From: Virgibacillus halotolerans
GTDB lineage: Bacteria > Bacillota > Bacilli > Bacillales > Amphibacillaceae
Length of the DNA stretch: 64,000 nt
NCBI RefSeq assembly: GCF_016908515.1
Contig: NZ_JAFBEA010000001.1
Span: 992,001 to 1,056,000, forward strand
Reading direction: 5' to 3'
The stretch's first letter is position 1; each line of letters starts with the position of its first letter. A program made the translations under genes and the position numbers. The notes beneath the pieces were generated by a model. That model made no database searches. It saw only the letters and a list, made by a program, of their open reading frames with translations, and was not told where the DNA came from. Positions 34,723 through 42,988 of this stretch are shown here, piece after piece.

Positions 34723-35636
34723 ATGCAGCGCACCTCTTCTATCGTCCGCTCCCGATTTAAGCGTCGAACTCTTCCCAAAGATTCTTTAGATGAAAGACTT
34801 GCCGCAAAATCTGCAGCGTCTAACAGCTTTTCAAAATTAATATTCGTTTGAATCCCCATTCGTTTAAAAAGGTACACGAGATCCTCGGTTGCTAAATTCC
34901 CAGCTGATCCTGGTGCAAATGGACAACCACCAATTCCACTTATAGAAGTTTCAAAAATTCGTAAACCAGCTAAGTACGCAGCATAGGCGTTTGCCGCTCC
35001 AAACCCTCGCGTATCATGTAGATGAACAGATACAGGTGTATCTCCAGCTACGTCTAGTACTTTTTTAATTAGGCTATCTACTTCATTTGGAGTAGCAATT
35101 CCAATTGTGTCCGCAATACCAATTCTATCTACGCCTGCTTTTGTCGCTCTTTCTACAAGTTTTAGAACATTTTCCTCTGGGACATGCCCTTCATATGGAC
35201 AACCAAAGCTAACAGCAATGGAAAAGCAAACGCGAATACCAGCTAATTTTGCCTCTCGAAGTACGGATTCGAATATTTTGAAGTTTTCATCGATACTCCT
35301 ATTAATATTTTTCTTATTAAAGGTTTCTGTCGCGGATGATATCCAATTTATTTCATATACTCTACCATGCGCACTCGCACGTTCAAAACCTTTCATATTT
35401 GGTATCAAAACAATTGGATCTACTTCAGCTTTTGTGGCCACTTTATTCATGACTTCGGATGCATCTGCCATTTGTGGTACTTTTTCAGGATGAACGAATG
35501 AAGTTGTTTCGATTTTGTTAATTCCAGCCGCTATTAATCTATTAATCAGTTCAATTTTATCCTCTGTAGAAACAACATTTGGTTCAATTTGTAACCCATC
35601 ACGAGCACTGACATCAATAATGGTGACTTCTCGCAT
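34719..35636 (-). CDS. Hydroxymethylglutaryl-CoA lyase family enzyme
   Basis: A 305-residue TIM-barrel lyase of the HMG-CoA lyase family, which splits 3-hydroxy-3-methylglutaryl-CoA into acetoacetate and acetyl-CoA. Visible: DVSARDGLQIEP at the N-terminus (metal-binding Asp and catalytic Arg), SATETFNKKNINRS, the HLHDTRG metal site, and GIGGCPFAPGSAGNLATED, whose Cys is the conserved active-site cysteine. AAGGAG precedes the ATG. Here it sits in a TRAP/CoA-transferase operon rather than with leucine-degradation genes. A citramalyl-CoA-type substrate is an alternative. Confidence 0.9.
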   Translation of the reverse strand: MREVTIIDVSARDGLQIEPNVVSTEDKIELINRLIAAGINKIETTSFVHPEKVPQMADASEVMNKVATKAEVDPIVLIPNMKGFERASAHGRVYEINWISSATETFNKKNINRSIDENFKIFESVLREAKLAGIRVCFSIAVSFGCPYEGHVPEENVLKLVERATKAGVDRIGIADTIGIATPNEVDSLIKKVLDVAGDTPVSVHLHDTRGFGAANAYAAYLAGLRIFETSISGIGGCPFAPGSAGNLATEDLVYLFKRMGIQTNINFEKLLDAADFAASLSSKESLGRVRRLNRERTIEEVRCI

Positions 35637-36838
35637 TAAATAACTCCTTCCTCTCTGAGTTTTTTGAAATCACTATATGAAAAATCCAAAAATTCTTTAT
35701 AGATTTCTTCGTTATGCTCCCCTAACTTTGGACCATTCCATTCAACCTTCCCAGGGGTTTCGGATAACTTAGGTACAATACCTGGTGTGACAAGTTTCAA
35801 TCCATCATCTAACTCAATTTCTTGAATCATGTCACGAGCCTTATAATGTTCATCATGCATAATATCTTTAATACTATATATTCGGCTTGCTGGTACAGAT
35901 GCTTCATCAAGCATTTGTTGTACTTCCTCAATCGTGTGTTTTCTTGTCCACGCCCCGATGACTTCATCAATAAATTCAACATGTTTAACCCTGTCTTGAT
36001 TCGTTGCATATTCCGGGTTATTAGCTAGATCTCCTCTATCAATTGCTACCATTAAGCGTTGGAAAATATTATCCCCATTCCCACCAATTACGATATATGT
36101 TCCATCTGCACATTCGTAAGAGTTTGATGGTGCAATCCCTGGTAACGTGCTTCCCGTTCTTTCACGTATCGCACCAGTTAAATCGTATTCTGGTAGCATA
36201 CCTTCAAGTAAACTAAATACAGATTCATAAAGAGCGACATCCACTTCTTGACCCAATTTGTTTTTATCTTGATTTCTAGATCTTAGCGCCAATAATGTTC
36301 CAATTACAGCATAAAGCCCCGCAACCATATCACCCATCGCGACTCCTACACGAACAGGTGGCAATTCTGGATATCCTGTTAAGTATCGTAAACCACCAAC
36401 AGCTTCAGCAACACTTCCAAATCCAGCCTTTTCTCTGTATGGGCCAGTCTGTCCATAACCAGATATTCTCGTTAAAATAACCGATGGATTAATTTCTTTT
36501 AATACTTCATAACCTAGTCCCCATCTTTCTAAAGTACCTGGTTTAAAGTTTTCTAACACGATATCCACTTCTTTGACCAAACTTTTTATAATATCTTGGC
36601 CCTTTTCTTTTCTCATGTTTACCGTAATTGATTTTTTATTACGGGCCTGCACATGCCACCATACAGATGTATCCTTATGCATCACGCGCCAATTCCTTAA
36701 TGGATCACCATTAGTAGGTTCTTCAACTTTGATTACCTCAGCACCGAATTCAGCAAAGAGTTTTCCAGCGAATGGTGCTGCAACAATATTGCCTAGTTCA
36801 AGAACTTTAACACCTTTCAGAGGCTTATCTTTAGACAT
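35636..36838 (-). CDS. Class III CoA-transferase (CaiB/BaiF family)
   Basis: A 400-residue family III CoA-transferase that moves CoA from a donor such as succinyl-CoA to a free carboxylic acid through an aspartyl intermediate. The fold is marked by LKGVKVLELGNIVAAPFAGK, FGAEVIKVEEP, ARNKKSITVNM, and the catalytic Asp in RVGVAMGDMVAGL at about 170. GGAGGG precedes the ATG. It abuts the GntR gene (1 bp apart) and touches the lyase gene (1-bp overlap). The context suggests it activates the imported acid for the lyase. Confidence 0.93.
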   Translation of the reverse strand: MSKDKPLKGVKVLELGNIVAAPFAGKLFAEFGAEVIKVEEPTNGDPLRNWRVMHKDTSVWWHVQARNKKSITVNMRKEKGQDIIKSLVKEVDIVLENFKPGTLERWGLGYEVLKEINPSVILTRISGYGQTGPYREKAGFGSVAEAVGGLRYLTGYPELPPVRVGVAMGDMVAGLYAVIGTLLALRSRNQDKNKLGQEVDVALYESVFSLLEGMLPEYDLTGAIRERTGSTLPGIAPSNSYECADGTYIVIGGNGDNIFQRLMVAIDRGDLANNPEYATNQDRVKHVEFIDEVIGAWTRKHTIEEVQQMLDEASVPASRIYSIKDIMHDEHYKARDMIQEIELDDGLKLVTPGIVPKLSETPGKVEWNGPKLGEHNEEIYKEFLDFSYSDFKKLREEGVI

Positions 36839-36839
36839 C

Positions 36840-37499
36840 CTATCCCTCCGTTTTTTCTTTTATTAAACTTATAAATCTACTATAATCATTTTCAATGTGC
36901 TCTTTCATTAAATTTCTTGCTGATTTTTGATCACAAGCAGCGATTGCGTCATATATTTTTTCATGATCAACCAGGGCCTTATTTACATGCTTTGGATCTG
37001 TGTCAACAATGGCTTTTCTATAAAAACTATTCACTCCTCTTAGTTGTCTTAACATGGAAATAAGAAACGGATTCATGCTTGATTCAATAATAATATCGTG
37101 AAAACCCACCTTTACCTTGGATTGATCATTTACTTTTAACCCAGTACTATATGTATCTATGGCTTTTTCAATCTGTTTCAACTGCTCTTTTGTTCGTCTA
37201 GCGGCTGCATAATAGACGGCAGCTGATTCCATTTCAATTCTGCATTCATATAAATATTGATAGTCAACAAGCGATGGTTTTACTACTTCTACCCCCCCTG
37301 TTTTGGTTAAATGTAAAAAACCATCTTTTTCTAGCATACGAATCGCTTCTCGTATTGGACTCCGACTTACATCCAATGTTTGTCCAATCTTTTCTTCAAT
37401 TAATCTTTCACCAGGTCTGATATTTCCAATTGTTATCTGTTCTTTTAAATAATCATAAACTTGACTTTTAAGTGTTCTTTTTACAATTCCTACAATAAT
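36840..37499 (-). CDS. GntR/FadR-type regulator, apparent ATT start
   Basis: A regulator of about 219 residues with an N-terminal GntR winged helix and a C-terminal all-helical FCD ligand domain (YLYECRIEMESAAVYYAA and H-residues in VGFHDIII, DHEKIYDAI for metal binding). The frame stays open upstream of the first conventional start (TTG at 37376) and encodes a normal GntR N-terminus (TLKSQVYDYLKEQITIGNIR, PGERLIEEKIG). No ATG, GTG or TTG exists there; AAAGGTGG is followed six bases later by ATT at 37499 (a second ATT at 37496). I infer an AUU start. It is the first gene of the operon. Confidence 0.8.
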   Translation of the reverse strand: MIVGIVKRTLKSQVYDYLKEQITIGNIRPGERLIEEKIGQTLDVSRSPIREAIRMLEKDGFLHLTKTGGVEVVKPSLVDYQYLYECRIEMESAAVYYAAARRTKEQLKQIEKAIDTYSTGLKVNDQSKVKVGFHDIIIESSMNPFLISMLRQLRGVNSFYRKAIVDTDPKHVNKALVDHEKIYDAIAACDQKSARNLMKEHIENDYSRFISLIKEKTEG

Positions 37500-37517
37500 A
37501 CTCGCCCACCTTTCTTT

Positions 37518-37530
37518 GTATACAGTATAC
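37518..37530. promoter_or_regulatory. GntR operator overlapping the operon promoter
   Basis: GTATAC-A-GTATAC is a perfect 13-bp palindrome of the type bound by FCD-GntR proteins. It lies just before the ribosome binding site of the regulator and contains a TATACT that can serve as the -10. It suggests autorepression of the whole operon. Confidence 0.6.
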
Positions 37531-37863
37531 CGTTTTAAATATATTACAATAATATGAAATAGTCAAATAACTAAATACTTTTGATTTACATTTAAGAAAT
37601 TAAAATCCTTGTAATATCTTGTTTTATATGGTGGTAAAAAATAATATAACATTCTAATTTTTTACATGTCAGTTCGAAAAACATTTGTACTTTTTTAGTT
37701 TTATTTTAAATCTTTCTCGTATTGATTGATATAGAGGATACAAAAAATATGAATATGTTAACTGTGGAACGAGTCGGTGTTTCCGGTTGCATCTTTATAA
37801 CAAGAATGAAATAATGGAAATATAATCCGACTAATTTCATATGATTAAAGAGGAGGAATTAAT
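37531..37863. other. Intergenic region between divergent GntR operon and acyl-CoA dehydrogenase
   Basis: About 330 bp, AT-rich, with no gene-like frame. It must hold the upstream promoter elements of both divergent units. No second copy of the GTATAC palindrome was seen, so the acyl-CoA dehydrogenase is probably not under the same regulator. Confidence 0.35.
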
Positions 37864-39021
37864 TTGAAACTAACAGACTATCATACACCAGAAGAAAGAA
37901 ATAAAGCGTTGGCTGAGAAGGTAAAACCATTTACTGAGCGGGCAAAAAAACATGACGAAGCAGGCACGTTTCCATTTGAAAACTTTAAAGATCTAAAAGA
38001 AATTGGCTACCCTGCCTTGACTGTTCCACAAGCGCACGGCGGCTTAGGGATTTCCCTAACAGAATTGCTGCACCACCAGGAAACGATCGCAAAAGCGGAC
38101 GGATCTACTGGATTATCGATTGGCTGGCATATGGGAATTACAAAACAACTTGGAGAAAACGATATTTGGGAGGCTGAAAAATACAAAGCATTTGCCCGTG
38201 AGGTTGTTGATACTGGCGCCTTGTTAAATAACGCAGCCTCTGAACCAGCAACAGGCAGTCCGACACGAGGAGGAAAACCAGAAACGGTCGCGAAAAAGGA
38301 TGGAAACGGATGGGTCATCAATGGTCGCAAGAATTTTACCACGCTTGCTCCAATCTTAAGTTACTTCGTTGTCAGTGCTTCCATCGATGGCACGGATCAA
38401 GTCGGAAACTTTTTAATTAAACGGGAAAGGGATGGTGTCAAAGTGGATGAAACATGGGATTCCATTGCCATGAAGGCAACCGGAAGTCATGATCTTGTGC
38501 TGGAAAATGTTCGTGTGGATGAAGATGACCTTGTCCAGTACCTGACACCAGGAAATAAGCCTGCGACAGGATGGCTGCTTCATATTCCTGCCTGCTATCT
38601 CGGCATCGCCCGTGCTGCACAGGAATATGCAATTGACTTTGCCACACACTATTCACCGAACAGTATCAAAGGCACGATCGCTGAATTGCCGAACGTGAAA
38701 CAAAAATTAGGTGAAATGGAGCTAAAGGTACTCGAAAGCACTCATTTTCTTTATTCTGTGGCTGAAAAATGGGATGCCAGTGATGAAGCAATCCGTCAAA
38801 CAATGAAACCAGAACTGGGTGCTGTTAAACTATCTGTGGTGAATAAAGCCGTTGAAATTGTTGACCTTTCCATGCGAATTGTCGGCGCACGTAGTTTATC
38901 ACAGAAGAATCCATTACAACGCTATTATCGTGATGTCCGTGCAGGTTTGCATAATCCACCAATGGACGACATGACAGTGATACAGCTGGCGTCAACATCT
39001 ATTGATAACTTTAATAAATAG
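37864..39021 (+). CDS. Acyl-CoA dehydrogenase family protein
   Basis: A 385-residue FAD enzyme. Domain order is normal: N-terminal helices, middle strand domain (NNAASEPATGSPTRGG, WVINGRKNFTTLAP), then the C-terminal helical domain. It resembles the Bacillus YdbM group, for which the substrate is not settled. The usual catalytic Glu position cannot be fixed by eye. The start is TTG with GAGGAGGAA upstream. A strong terminator follows. Confidence 0.9.
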   Translation: MKLTDYHTPEERNKALAEKVKPFTERAKKHDEAGTFPFENFKDLKEIGYPALTVPQAHGGLGISLTELLHHQETIAKADGSTGLSIGWHMGITKQLGENDIWEAEKYKAFAREVVDTGALLNNAASEPATGSPTRGGKPETVAKKDGNGWVINGRKNFTTLAPILSYFVVSASIDGTDQVGNFLIKRERDGVKVDETWDSIAMKATGSHDLVLENVRVDEDDLVQYLTPGNKPATGWLLHIPACYLGIARAAQEYAIDFATHYSPNSIKGTIAELPNVKQKLGEMELKVLESTHFLYSVAEKWDASDEAIRQTMKPELGAVKLSVVNKAVEIVDLSMRIVGARSLSQKNPLQRYYRDVRAGLHNPPMDDMTVIQLASTSIDNFNK

Positions 39022-39023
39022 GG

Positions 39024-39063
39024 AAAGAACGGTTAGCGAGTAAAACGCTAACCGTTCTTTTAA
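39024..39063. terminator. Terminator between acyl-CoA dehydrogenase and dioxygenase genes
   Basis: AAGAACGGTTAGCG and CGCTAACCGTTCTT form a perfect 14-bp stem; A- and T-runs flank it, serving both convergent genes. Confidence 0.88.
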
Positions 39064-39065
39064 GT

Positions 39066-40034
39066 TTATTTCGTATCAATTGGTTTTAAGCCCTGTTCGA
39101 TCTCGTCCCTTTGCGATTCCAAAAATGGTGGCAATGCCAGCGATTCACCTAAATGATCAACATCTTCATCCGTTGCAAACCCCGGACCATCTGTCGCCAA
39201 TTCAAACAGGATACCATTCGGTTCTCTGAAATAGAGCGAACGGAAATAATAACGATCAACGAATCCGGAATTAGGCAATCTTGCCGCATTTATTTCTTTC
39301 ACCCAGCGATGCATTTCTTCTTCATTGTCAACACGGAATGCCACATGATGGACACTGCCTCTACCAGGTCGCTCCACAGGCAGATCCCTGCGTTCTTCAA
39401 GATGAATCTCTGATCCATTGCCCCCTTTCCCCGTTTCAAATACGAGAATATCCGGCTGATCGGCTTCGTCTGAAGCATAACTTCTTGTTTGTTTAAATCC
39501 TAAAATTTCCTTTAAAATACCTGCTGTTGCCGCGGCCGTACGAACAGTCAGACGAACTGGGCCTAATCCAGTAATACCATGTTCTTTTGGAACCGGGCTC
39601 TTATCCCAAGGTGTACCCGGTTGAACACCACTGTTCTTTTCATCTGATACGAGTGTTAATCGTTGTCCCTCAGAATCTTCGAACGCAAGTACCTGATGCC
39701 CGGCCCTTTCTGTAATCTCTTCCTGCTTTACGCCATATTCCCGGAATCGTTTCTCCCAGTATTTTAATGATGCATCGTTTGCAACGCGCAAAGAAGTGTT
39801 AGAAATACTGTTGGTTCCCCGATGTGTTTTGGCAAGCATTGGAATTTCAAAAAAGGTCAGATCTGTTCCAGGGTTGCCAATTTCATCAGCATAGAACAGA
39901 TGATACATGGATGGACTGTCCTGATTTACTGATTTCTTGACCAAACGCATTCCCAGTATTCTAGTGTAAAAATCATAATTTTCACTCGCATGGGCAGTAT
40001 GTGCTGATACGTGATGAATTCCTTTAATAATCAT
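39066..40034 (-). CDS. Ring-cleaving dioxygenase, VOC family (MhqO-like), copy 1
   Basis: A 322-residue protein of two VOC (glyoxalase/extradiol dioxygenase) modules. It opens IKGIHHVSAHTAHASENYDF, has DLTFFEIP in the first module, and GSVHHVAFRVDNEEEM plus LFELATDGPGF in the second; the metal ligands would be His in GIHHV/SVHHVAF and the Glu of FELATDG. The family includes MhqO/MhqA, which handle catechol- or hydroquinone-type compounds. Its ATG overlaps the regulator's stop by 4 bp, so it is co-translated with the MarR gene. It is paralogous to the protein at 41553. Confidence 0.9.
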   Translation of the reverse strand: MIIKGIHHVSAHTAHASENYDFYTRILGMRLVKKSVNQDSPSMYHLFYADEIGNPGTDLTFFEIPMLAKTHRGTNSISNTSLRVANDASLKYWEKRFREYGVKQEEITERAGHQVLAFEDSEGQRLTLVSDEKNSGVQPGTPWDKSPVPKEHGITGLGPVRLTVRTAAATAGILKEILGFKQTRSYASDEADQPDILVFETGKGGNGSEIHLEERRDLPVERPGRGSVHHVAFRVDNEEEMHRWVKEINAARLPNSGFVDRYYFRSLYFREPNGILFELATDGPGFATDEDVDHLGESLALPPFLESQRDEIEQGLKPIDTK

Positions 40035-40504
40035 GTCAAGTCCTCCTTTGATTCGGTTGTTTTTTGTAGCTTTTTTAGTAAATGCAGAAGCTGTGTTTGC
40101 TCTTCACTATCCAGGCCACAAAATTGTTCAATCTGAAATTGCTCTTGACGTGGAACTACTTCTTCGTATAAACGATAACCTGCTGCTGTTAATGATATAT
40201 ATTTTGTTTTCCATTCCTGTTCCCTCATAATCCAGCCCGCCGCTTCCATTCTTTTTAATAATTGTGTAATATTCCCTTTTGTAACTTCTAATCTTTCTCC
40301 CAGCTGTTGTTGTGTAATCGGTTGGTGTAGACCAATTTGATTTAGCGCATCAAATTGCGCCATCGTTATTCCCCATTGTTGCAGGTGCTCATTCGATCCT
40401 CGGTTACTATGATTATAAAAACGAGCTAGTCGAAGCCAAACAAGCAATGCAAGCCGTTTATCTTTAGTTGATATGAATCTTTTTTCTTGGTTTGATTCCT
40501 GCAT
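40031..40504 (-). CDS. MarR family regulator, MhqR-like
   Basis: A 157-residue MarR regulator. The recognition helix region is ITQQQLGERLEVTKGNITQLLKRMEAAGWI, with the wing following. The single cysteine near the C-terminus (EQFCGLDSEE) is not the N-terminal sensor Cys of OhrR/YodB. Linkage and overlap with a ring-cleaving dioxygenase match MhqR, the quinone-responsive repressor of Bacillus. A dyad overlapping its promoter, repeated before the second dioxygenase gene, is the probable target. Confidence 0.88.
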   Translation of the reverse strand: MQESNQEKRFISTKDKRLALLVWLRLARFYNHSNRGSNEHLQQWGITMAQFDALNQIGLHQPITQQQLGERLEVTKGNITQLLKRMEAAGWIMREQEWKTKYISLTAAGYRLYEEVVPRQEQFQIEQFCGLDSEEQTQLLHLLKKLQKTTESKEDLT

Positions 40505-40532
40505 AATATCGCCTCATCTCATCTTTCCTACA

Positions 40533-40564
40533 ATCAGTATACTACTAAACTGATTAAACGTCAA
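40533..40564 (-). promoter_or_regulatory. Promoter and operator of the mhqR-like operon
   Basis: On the minus strand: TTGACG, 17 bases, TATACT, the latter at 40536-40541. A dyad (ATCAGT ... ACTGAT, 40533-40556) covers spacer and -10. The same 24-bp site, with two differences, occurs at 41449-41472. Confidence 0.72.
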
Positions 40565-40610
40565 CACCGCTTTCTTTTACTTGCAAAAGCTTATACAGTA
40601 AAAGTGCAAC

Positions 40611-40645
40611 AAAAAAGTTGCCACCACCGATGCAGCAACTTTTTT
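40611..40645 (-). terminator. Terminator after the FMN reductase gene
   Basis: AAAAAAGTTGC and GCAACTTTTTT arms with a twelve-base loop. Confidence 0.85.
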
Positions 40646-40657
40646 GTATCTTTTATT

Positions 40658-41224
40658 TTAATATAAGTGCGCTGATTCCTGTGTTTTCATGATCTCTTTA
40701 AGTGCAGCAGCCATATGCAGCGTATCATTCCCAAGCTTTGCCAGTCTAAGTAAAACTTCATCATCAATGATTGCTTTATTTTGAAAGCATTTTTCTTCTA
40801 CAAAAACATATTTAGGAACGAGCATCGCACCCATGTAGCTAAGGATCGGTTTCAGTTGCTGTTCCAACACTAAATAATGTCTCGCTGTTCCACCCGTCGC
40901 TAACATGCCAACAATTTTATTTTTAAACACGGTGTTAGGGAGTAAATCCAATAAGTTTTTCAATGTTCCAGGAATCGATGCCTGAAAAATGGGTGTTCCA
41001 ATAATATAAGCATCGGCTGACATGATTTTATCAATCACTGTTTTGGTATCACCTGTATAATCCCGGTAATCCCTTCCATCGCTAAAGACGAGTTGATAAT
41101 CTCCTAAGTTAATCAACTCAACTTCTATATTTGTATGTTGCGCTTTTAGTTTATCTAGAACCGCTTCTACCGCAATTCTCGTTTTGGTGCCTACGATAGA
41201 ACCGGAAATGCCAATGATTTTCAC
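40658..41224 (-). CDS. NADPH-dependent FMN reductase family protein
   Basis: A 188-residue flavodoxin-fold reductase. The phosphate-binding loop is GISGSIVGTKTR at the N-terminus, and GTPIFQASIPGTLKNLLDLLP at about 75-95 is the flavin-contact motif of the SsuE/YhdA group. The GTG at 41224 follows GGAGGAG; a 32-residue upstream extension lacks a ribosome binding site and looks non-native. Its place between two dioxygenase units suggests quinone or flavin reduction in the same stress response. Confidence 0.85.
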   Translation of the reverse strand: MKIIGISGSIVGTKTRIAVEAVLDKLKAQHTNIEVELINLGDYQLVFSDGRDYRDYTGDTKTVIDKIMSADAYIIGTPIFQASIPGTLKNLLDLLPNTVFKNKIVGMLATGGTARHYLVLEQQLKPILSYMGAMLVPKYVFVEEKCFQNKAIIDDEVLLRLAKLGNDTLHMAAALKEIMKTQESAHLY

Positions 41225-41440
41225 TTCTTTCTCCTCCTGATCGCATGATAAGCCTATTGTATTTTTTCTCTTCTTATATATTATAGTGATTTGCATATGA
41301 GAAGATACCAAAGGACCCATTTTACAAATGCTACTTTAAAATATAATAATCTGCTAACTTACATTTTAAGCTTAAACTAAAAAAAAGAATACTTTATTGC
41401 TTATATGTCATTACTACCACAAAAAAGAAGCCGTACAGGT

Positions 41441-41472
41441 TTGACTTTTAATCAGTTTAATACTATACTGAT
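41441..41472 (+). promoter_or_regulatory. Promoter and operator of the second dioxygenase gene
   Basis: TTGACT (41441-41446), 17 bases, TATACT (41464-41469). The dyad TAATCAGT ... ACTGAT (41449-41472) is almost the reverse complement of the site at 40533-40556 and overlaps spacer and -10 in the same register. Confidence 0.75.
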
Positions 41473-41552
41473 AACAGAATCAAACAGCAGTGGTGGTATT
41501 ATATCGTACAAAGTCACCCTGCTATGATATAAAAACAATTGGAGGAATTATT

Positions 41553-42530
41553 ATGAAACCTTTAAAAGGTATACATCACGTAACTGCCATTACAAGTAGT
41601 GCAGAAAAAAATTATGAATTTTTCACATATGTTTTGGGAATGCGTTTAGTTAAGAAAACAGTGAACCAGGATGATATTCAAACCTACCACCTATTTTTTG
41701 CGGATGATGAAGGAAATGCCGGCACAGATATGACTTTCTTTGACTTCCCTAACATTCCAAAAGGTGTACACGGCACAAATGAAATTGCAAAGACTTCTTT
41801 ACGCGTACCTAGCGACGACGCGTTAACTTATTGGGTTAAACGATTTGACCGATTAGAAGTGAAACATACCGGAATTAAAGAGCAATTCGGTAAACAGACA
41901 CTTTCTTTTGTTGATTTTGATGACCAGCAATATCAACTGATTTCTGATGAAAACAATCACGGTGTTGCTGCCGGTAAACCATGGCAAAAAGGGCCCGTAC
42001 CTCTCGAATATGCCATTACCGGATTGGGACCAATCTTCGTCCGTACCAGTCACTTTGATTATTTTAAAGAATTGATGGAAAAAGTATTGTTATTTACAGA
42101 AATTGACCAAGATGGCGACTTCCATTTATTTGAAGTTGGCGAAGGTGGTAATGGCGCACAAGTCGTTGTCGAATATAATACGGTTCTGCCACAAGCACGC
42201 CAAGGTTATGGAACCGTCCACCATTCAGCATTTCGTGTGGAAGATCGTTCGATGCTTGAAGCGTGGCAACAACATATGGAAAGCTTCCGTTTCCAGACAT
42301 CCGGTTATGTAGAACGTCATTTCTTTGGCTCATTATATGTCAATGTAGCCCCACAAATTTTATTTGAATTTGCAACAGACGGCCCTGGATTTATGGGAGA
42401 TGAATCTTATGAAACACTTGGAGAAAAGTTATCTCTACCTCCATTCTTAGAGCCAAAACGGGAAGAGATCGAAAAGATGGTCCGCCCGATTGATACGGTT
42501 AGAAGTACAAAGGAATTTACAAAAGAATAA
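41553..42530 (+). CDS. Ring-cleaving dioxygenase, VOC family, copy 2
   Basis: A 325-residue two-module VOC protein, paralogous to 39066-40034: the openings KGIHHVTAITSSAEKNYEFF and LGMRLVKKTVNQDD correspond closely, as do TVHHSAFRVED and LFEFATDGPGF. The ATG at 41553 follows GGAGG; the longer frame from 41490 would start upstream of the likely mRNA leader's ribosome binding site. It is transcribed alone from a promoter sharing the MhqR-like operator. A terminator follows. Confidence 0.9.
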   Translation: MKPLKGIHHVTAITSSAEKNYEFFTYVLGMRLVKKTVNQDDIQTYHLFFADDEGNAGTDMTFFDFPNIPKGVHGTNEIAKTSLRVPSDDALTYWVKRFDRLEVKHTGIKEQFGKQTLSFVDFDDQQYQLISDENNHGVAAGKPWQKGPVPLEYAITGLGPIFVRTSHFDYFKELMEKVLLFTEIDQDGDFHLFEVGEGGNGAQVVVEYNTVLPQARQGYGTVHHSAFRVEDRSMLEAWQQHMESFRFQTSGYVERHFFGSLYVNVAPQILFEFATDGPGFMGDESYETLGEKLSLPPFLEPKREEIEKMVRPIDTVRSTKEFTKE

Positions 42531-42535
42531 ACAGT

Positions 42536-42571
42536 AAAAGTCACTGTTCAAGCTATGGCAGTGACTTTTTA
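42536..42571 (+). terminator. Terminator after dioxygenase copy 2
   Basis: AAAAGTCACTG and CAGTGACTTTTT arms around an eleven-base loop. Confidence 0.88.
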
Positions 42572-42594
42572 CATTTATATGCACTGACAAACTA

Positions 42595-42966
42595 TTATTT
42601 CATTTCAATTTTGCATCCACCTTTTGTATAATCTCCTCTTACTGCGACACCATGAATGCGATTATTTGCTCTAAACGAAAAGGAACCCGTTTCATTGTTG
42701 TGAAATGTTTTCTTGAAAATGCCCGGTAAATGAATGGTGACAGATCCATTGTCAACAGTTACATCATAATTTGCCGTATAACTTTGTCCAGTTTTTAACA
42801 GAAAGTTATGATCGTAAACACCATTATATTTCATATATTTTAATGTTAATTTCTTCCCAGTGTACCGGGCCCTGAAAAATATTCTTAATGGCAGTTTAAC
42901 TATCTTTAATTTATACAGAACAAACAATAATGCTAGTCCGAATAATATTTCCAATAAATTCCCCAT
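42595..42966 (-). CDS. Membrane-anchored hypothetical protein, 123 residues
   Basis: I recognise no family. The N-terminus is a membrane helix (LLEILFGLALLFVLYKL), followed by a basic segment and a beta-rich domain (SYTANYDVTVDNGSVTIHLP, GSFSFRANNRIHGVAV). This looks like a membrane-tethered beta-sandwich. AAGGGGAG precedes the ATG. It ends convergent with the dioxygenase gene and its start lies just beside the inverted-repeat element at 42989. Confidence 0.65.
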   Translation of the reverse strand: MGNLLEILFGLALLFVLYKLKIVKLPLRIFFRARYTGKKLTLKYMKYNGVYDHNFLLKTGQSYTANYDVTVDNGSVTIHLPGIFKKTFHNNETGSFSFRANNRIHGVAVRGDYTKGGCKIEMK

Positions 42967-42988
42967 ACAGAACGCTCCCCTTCTTAAC

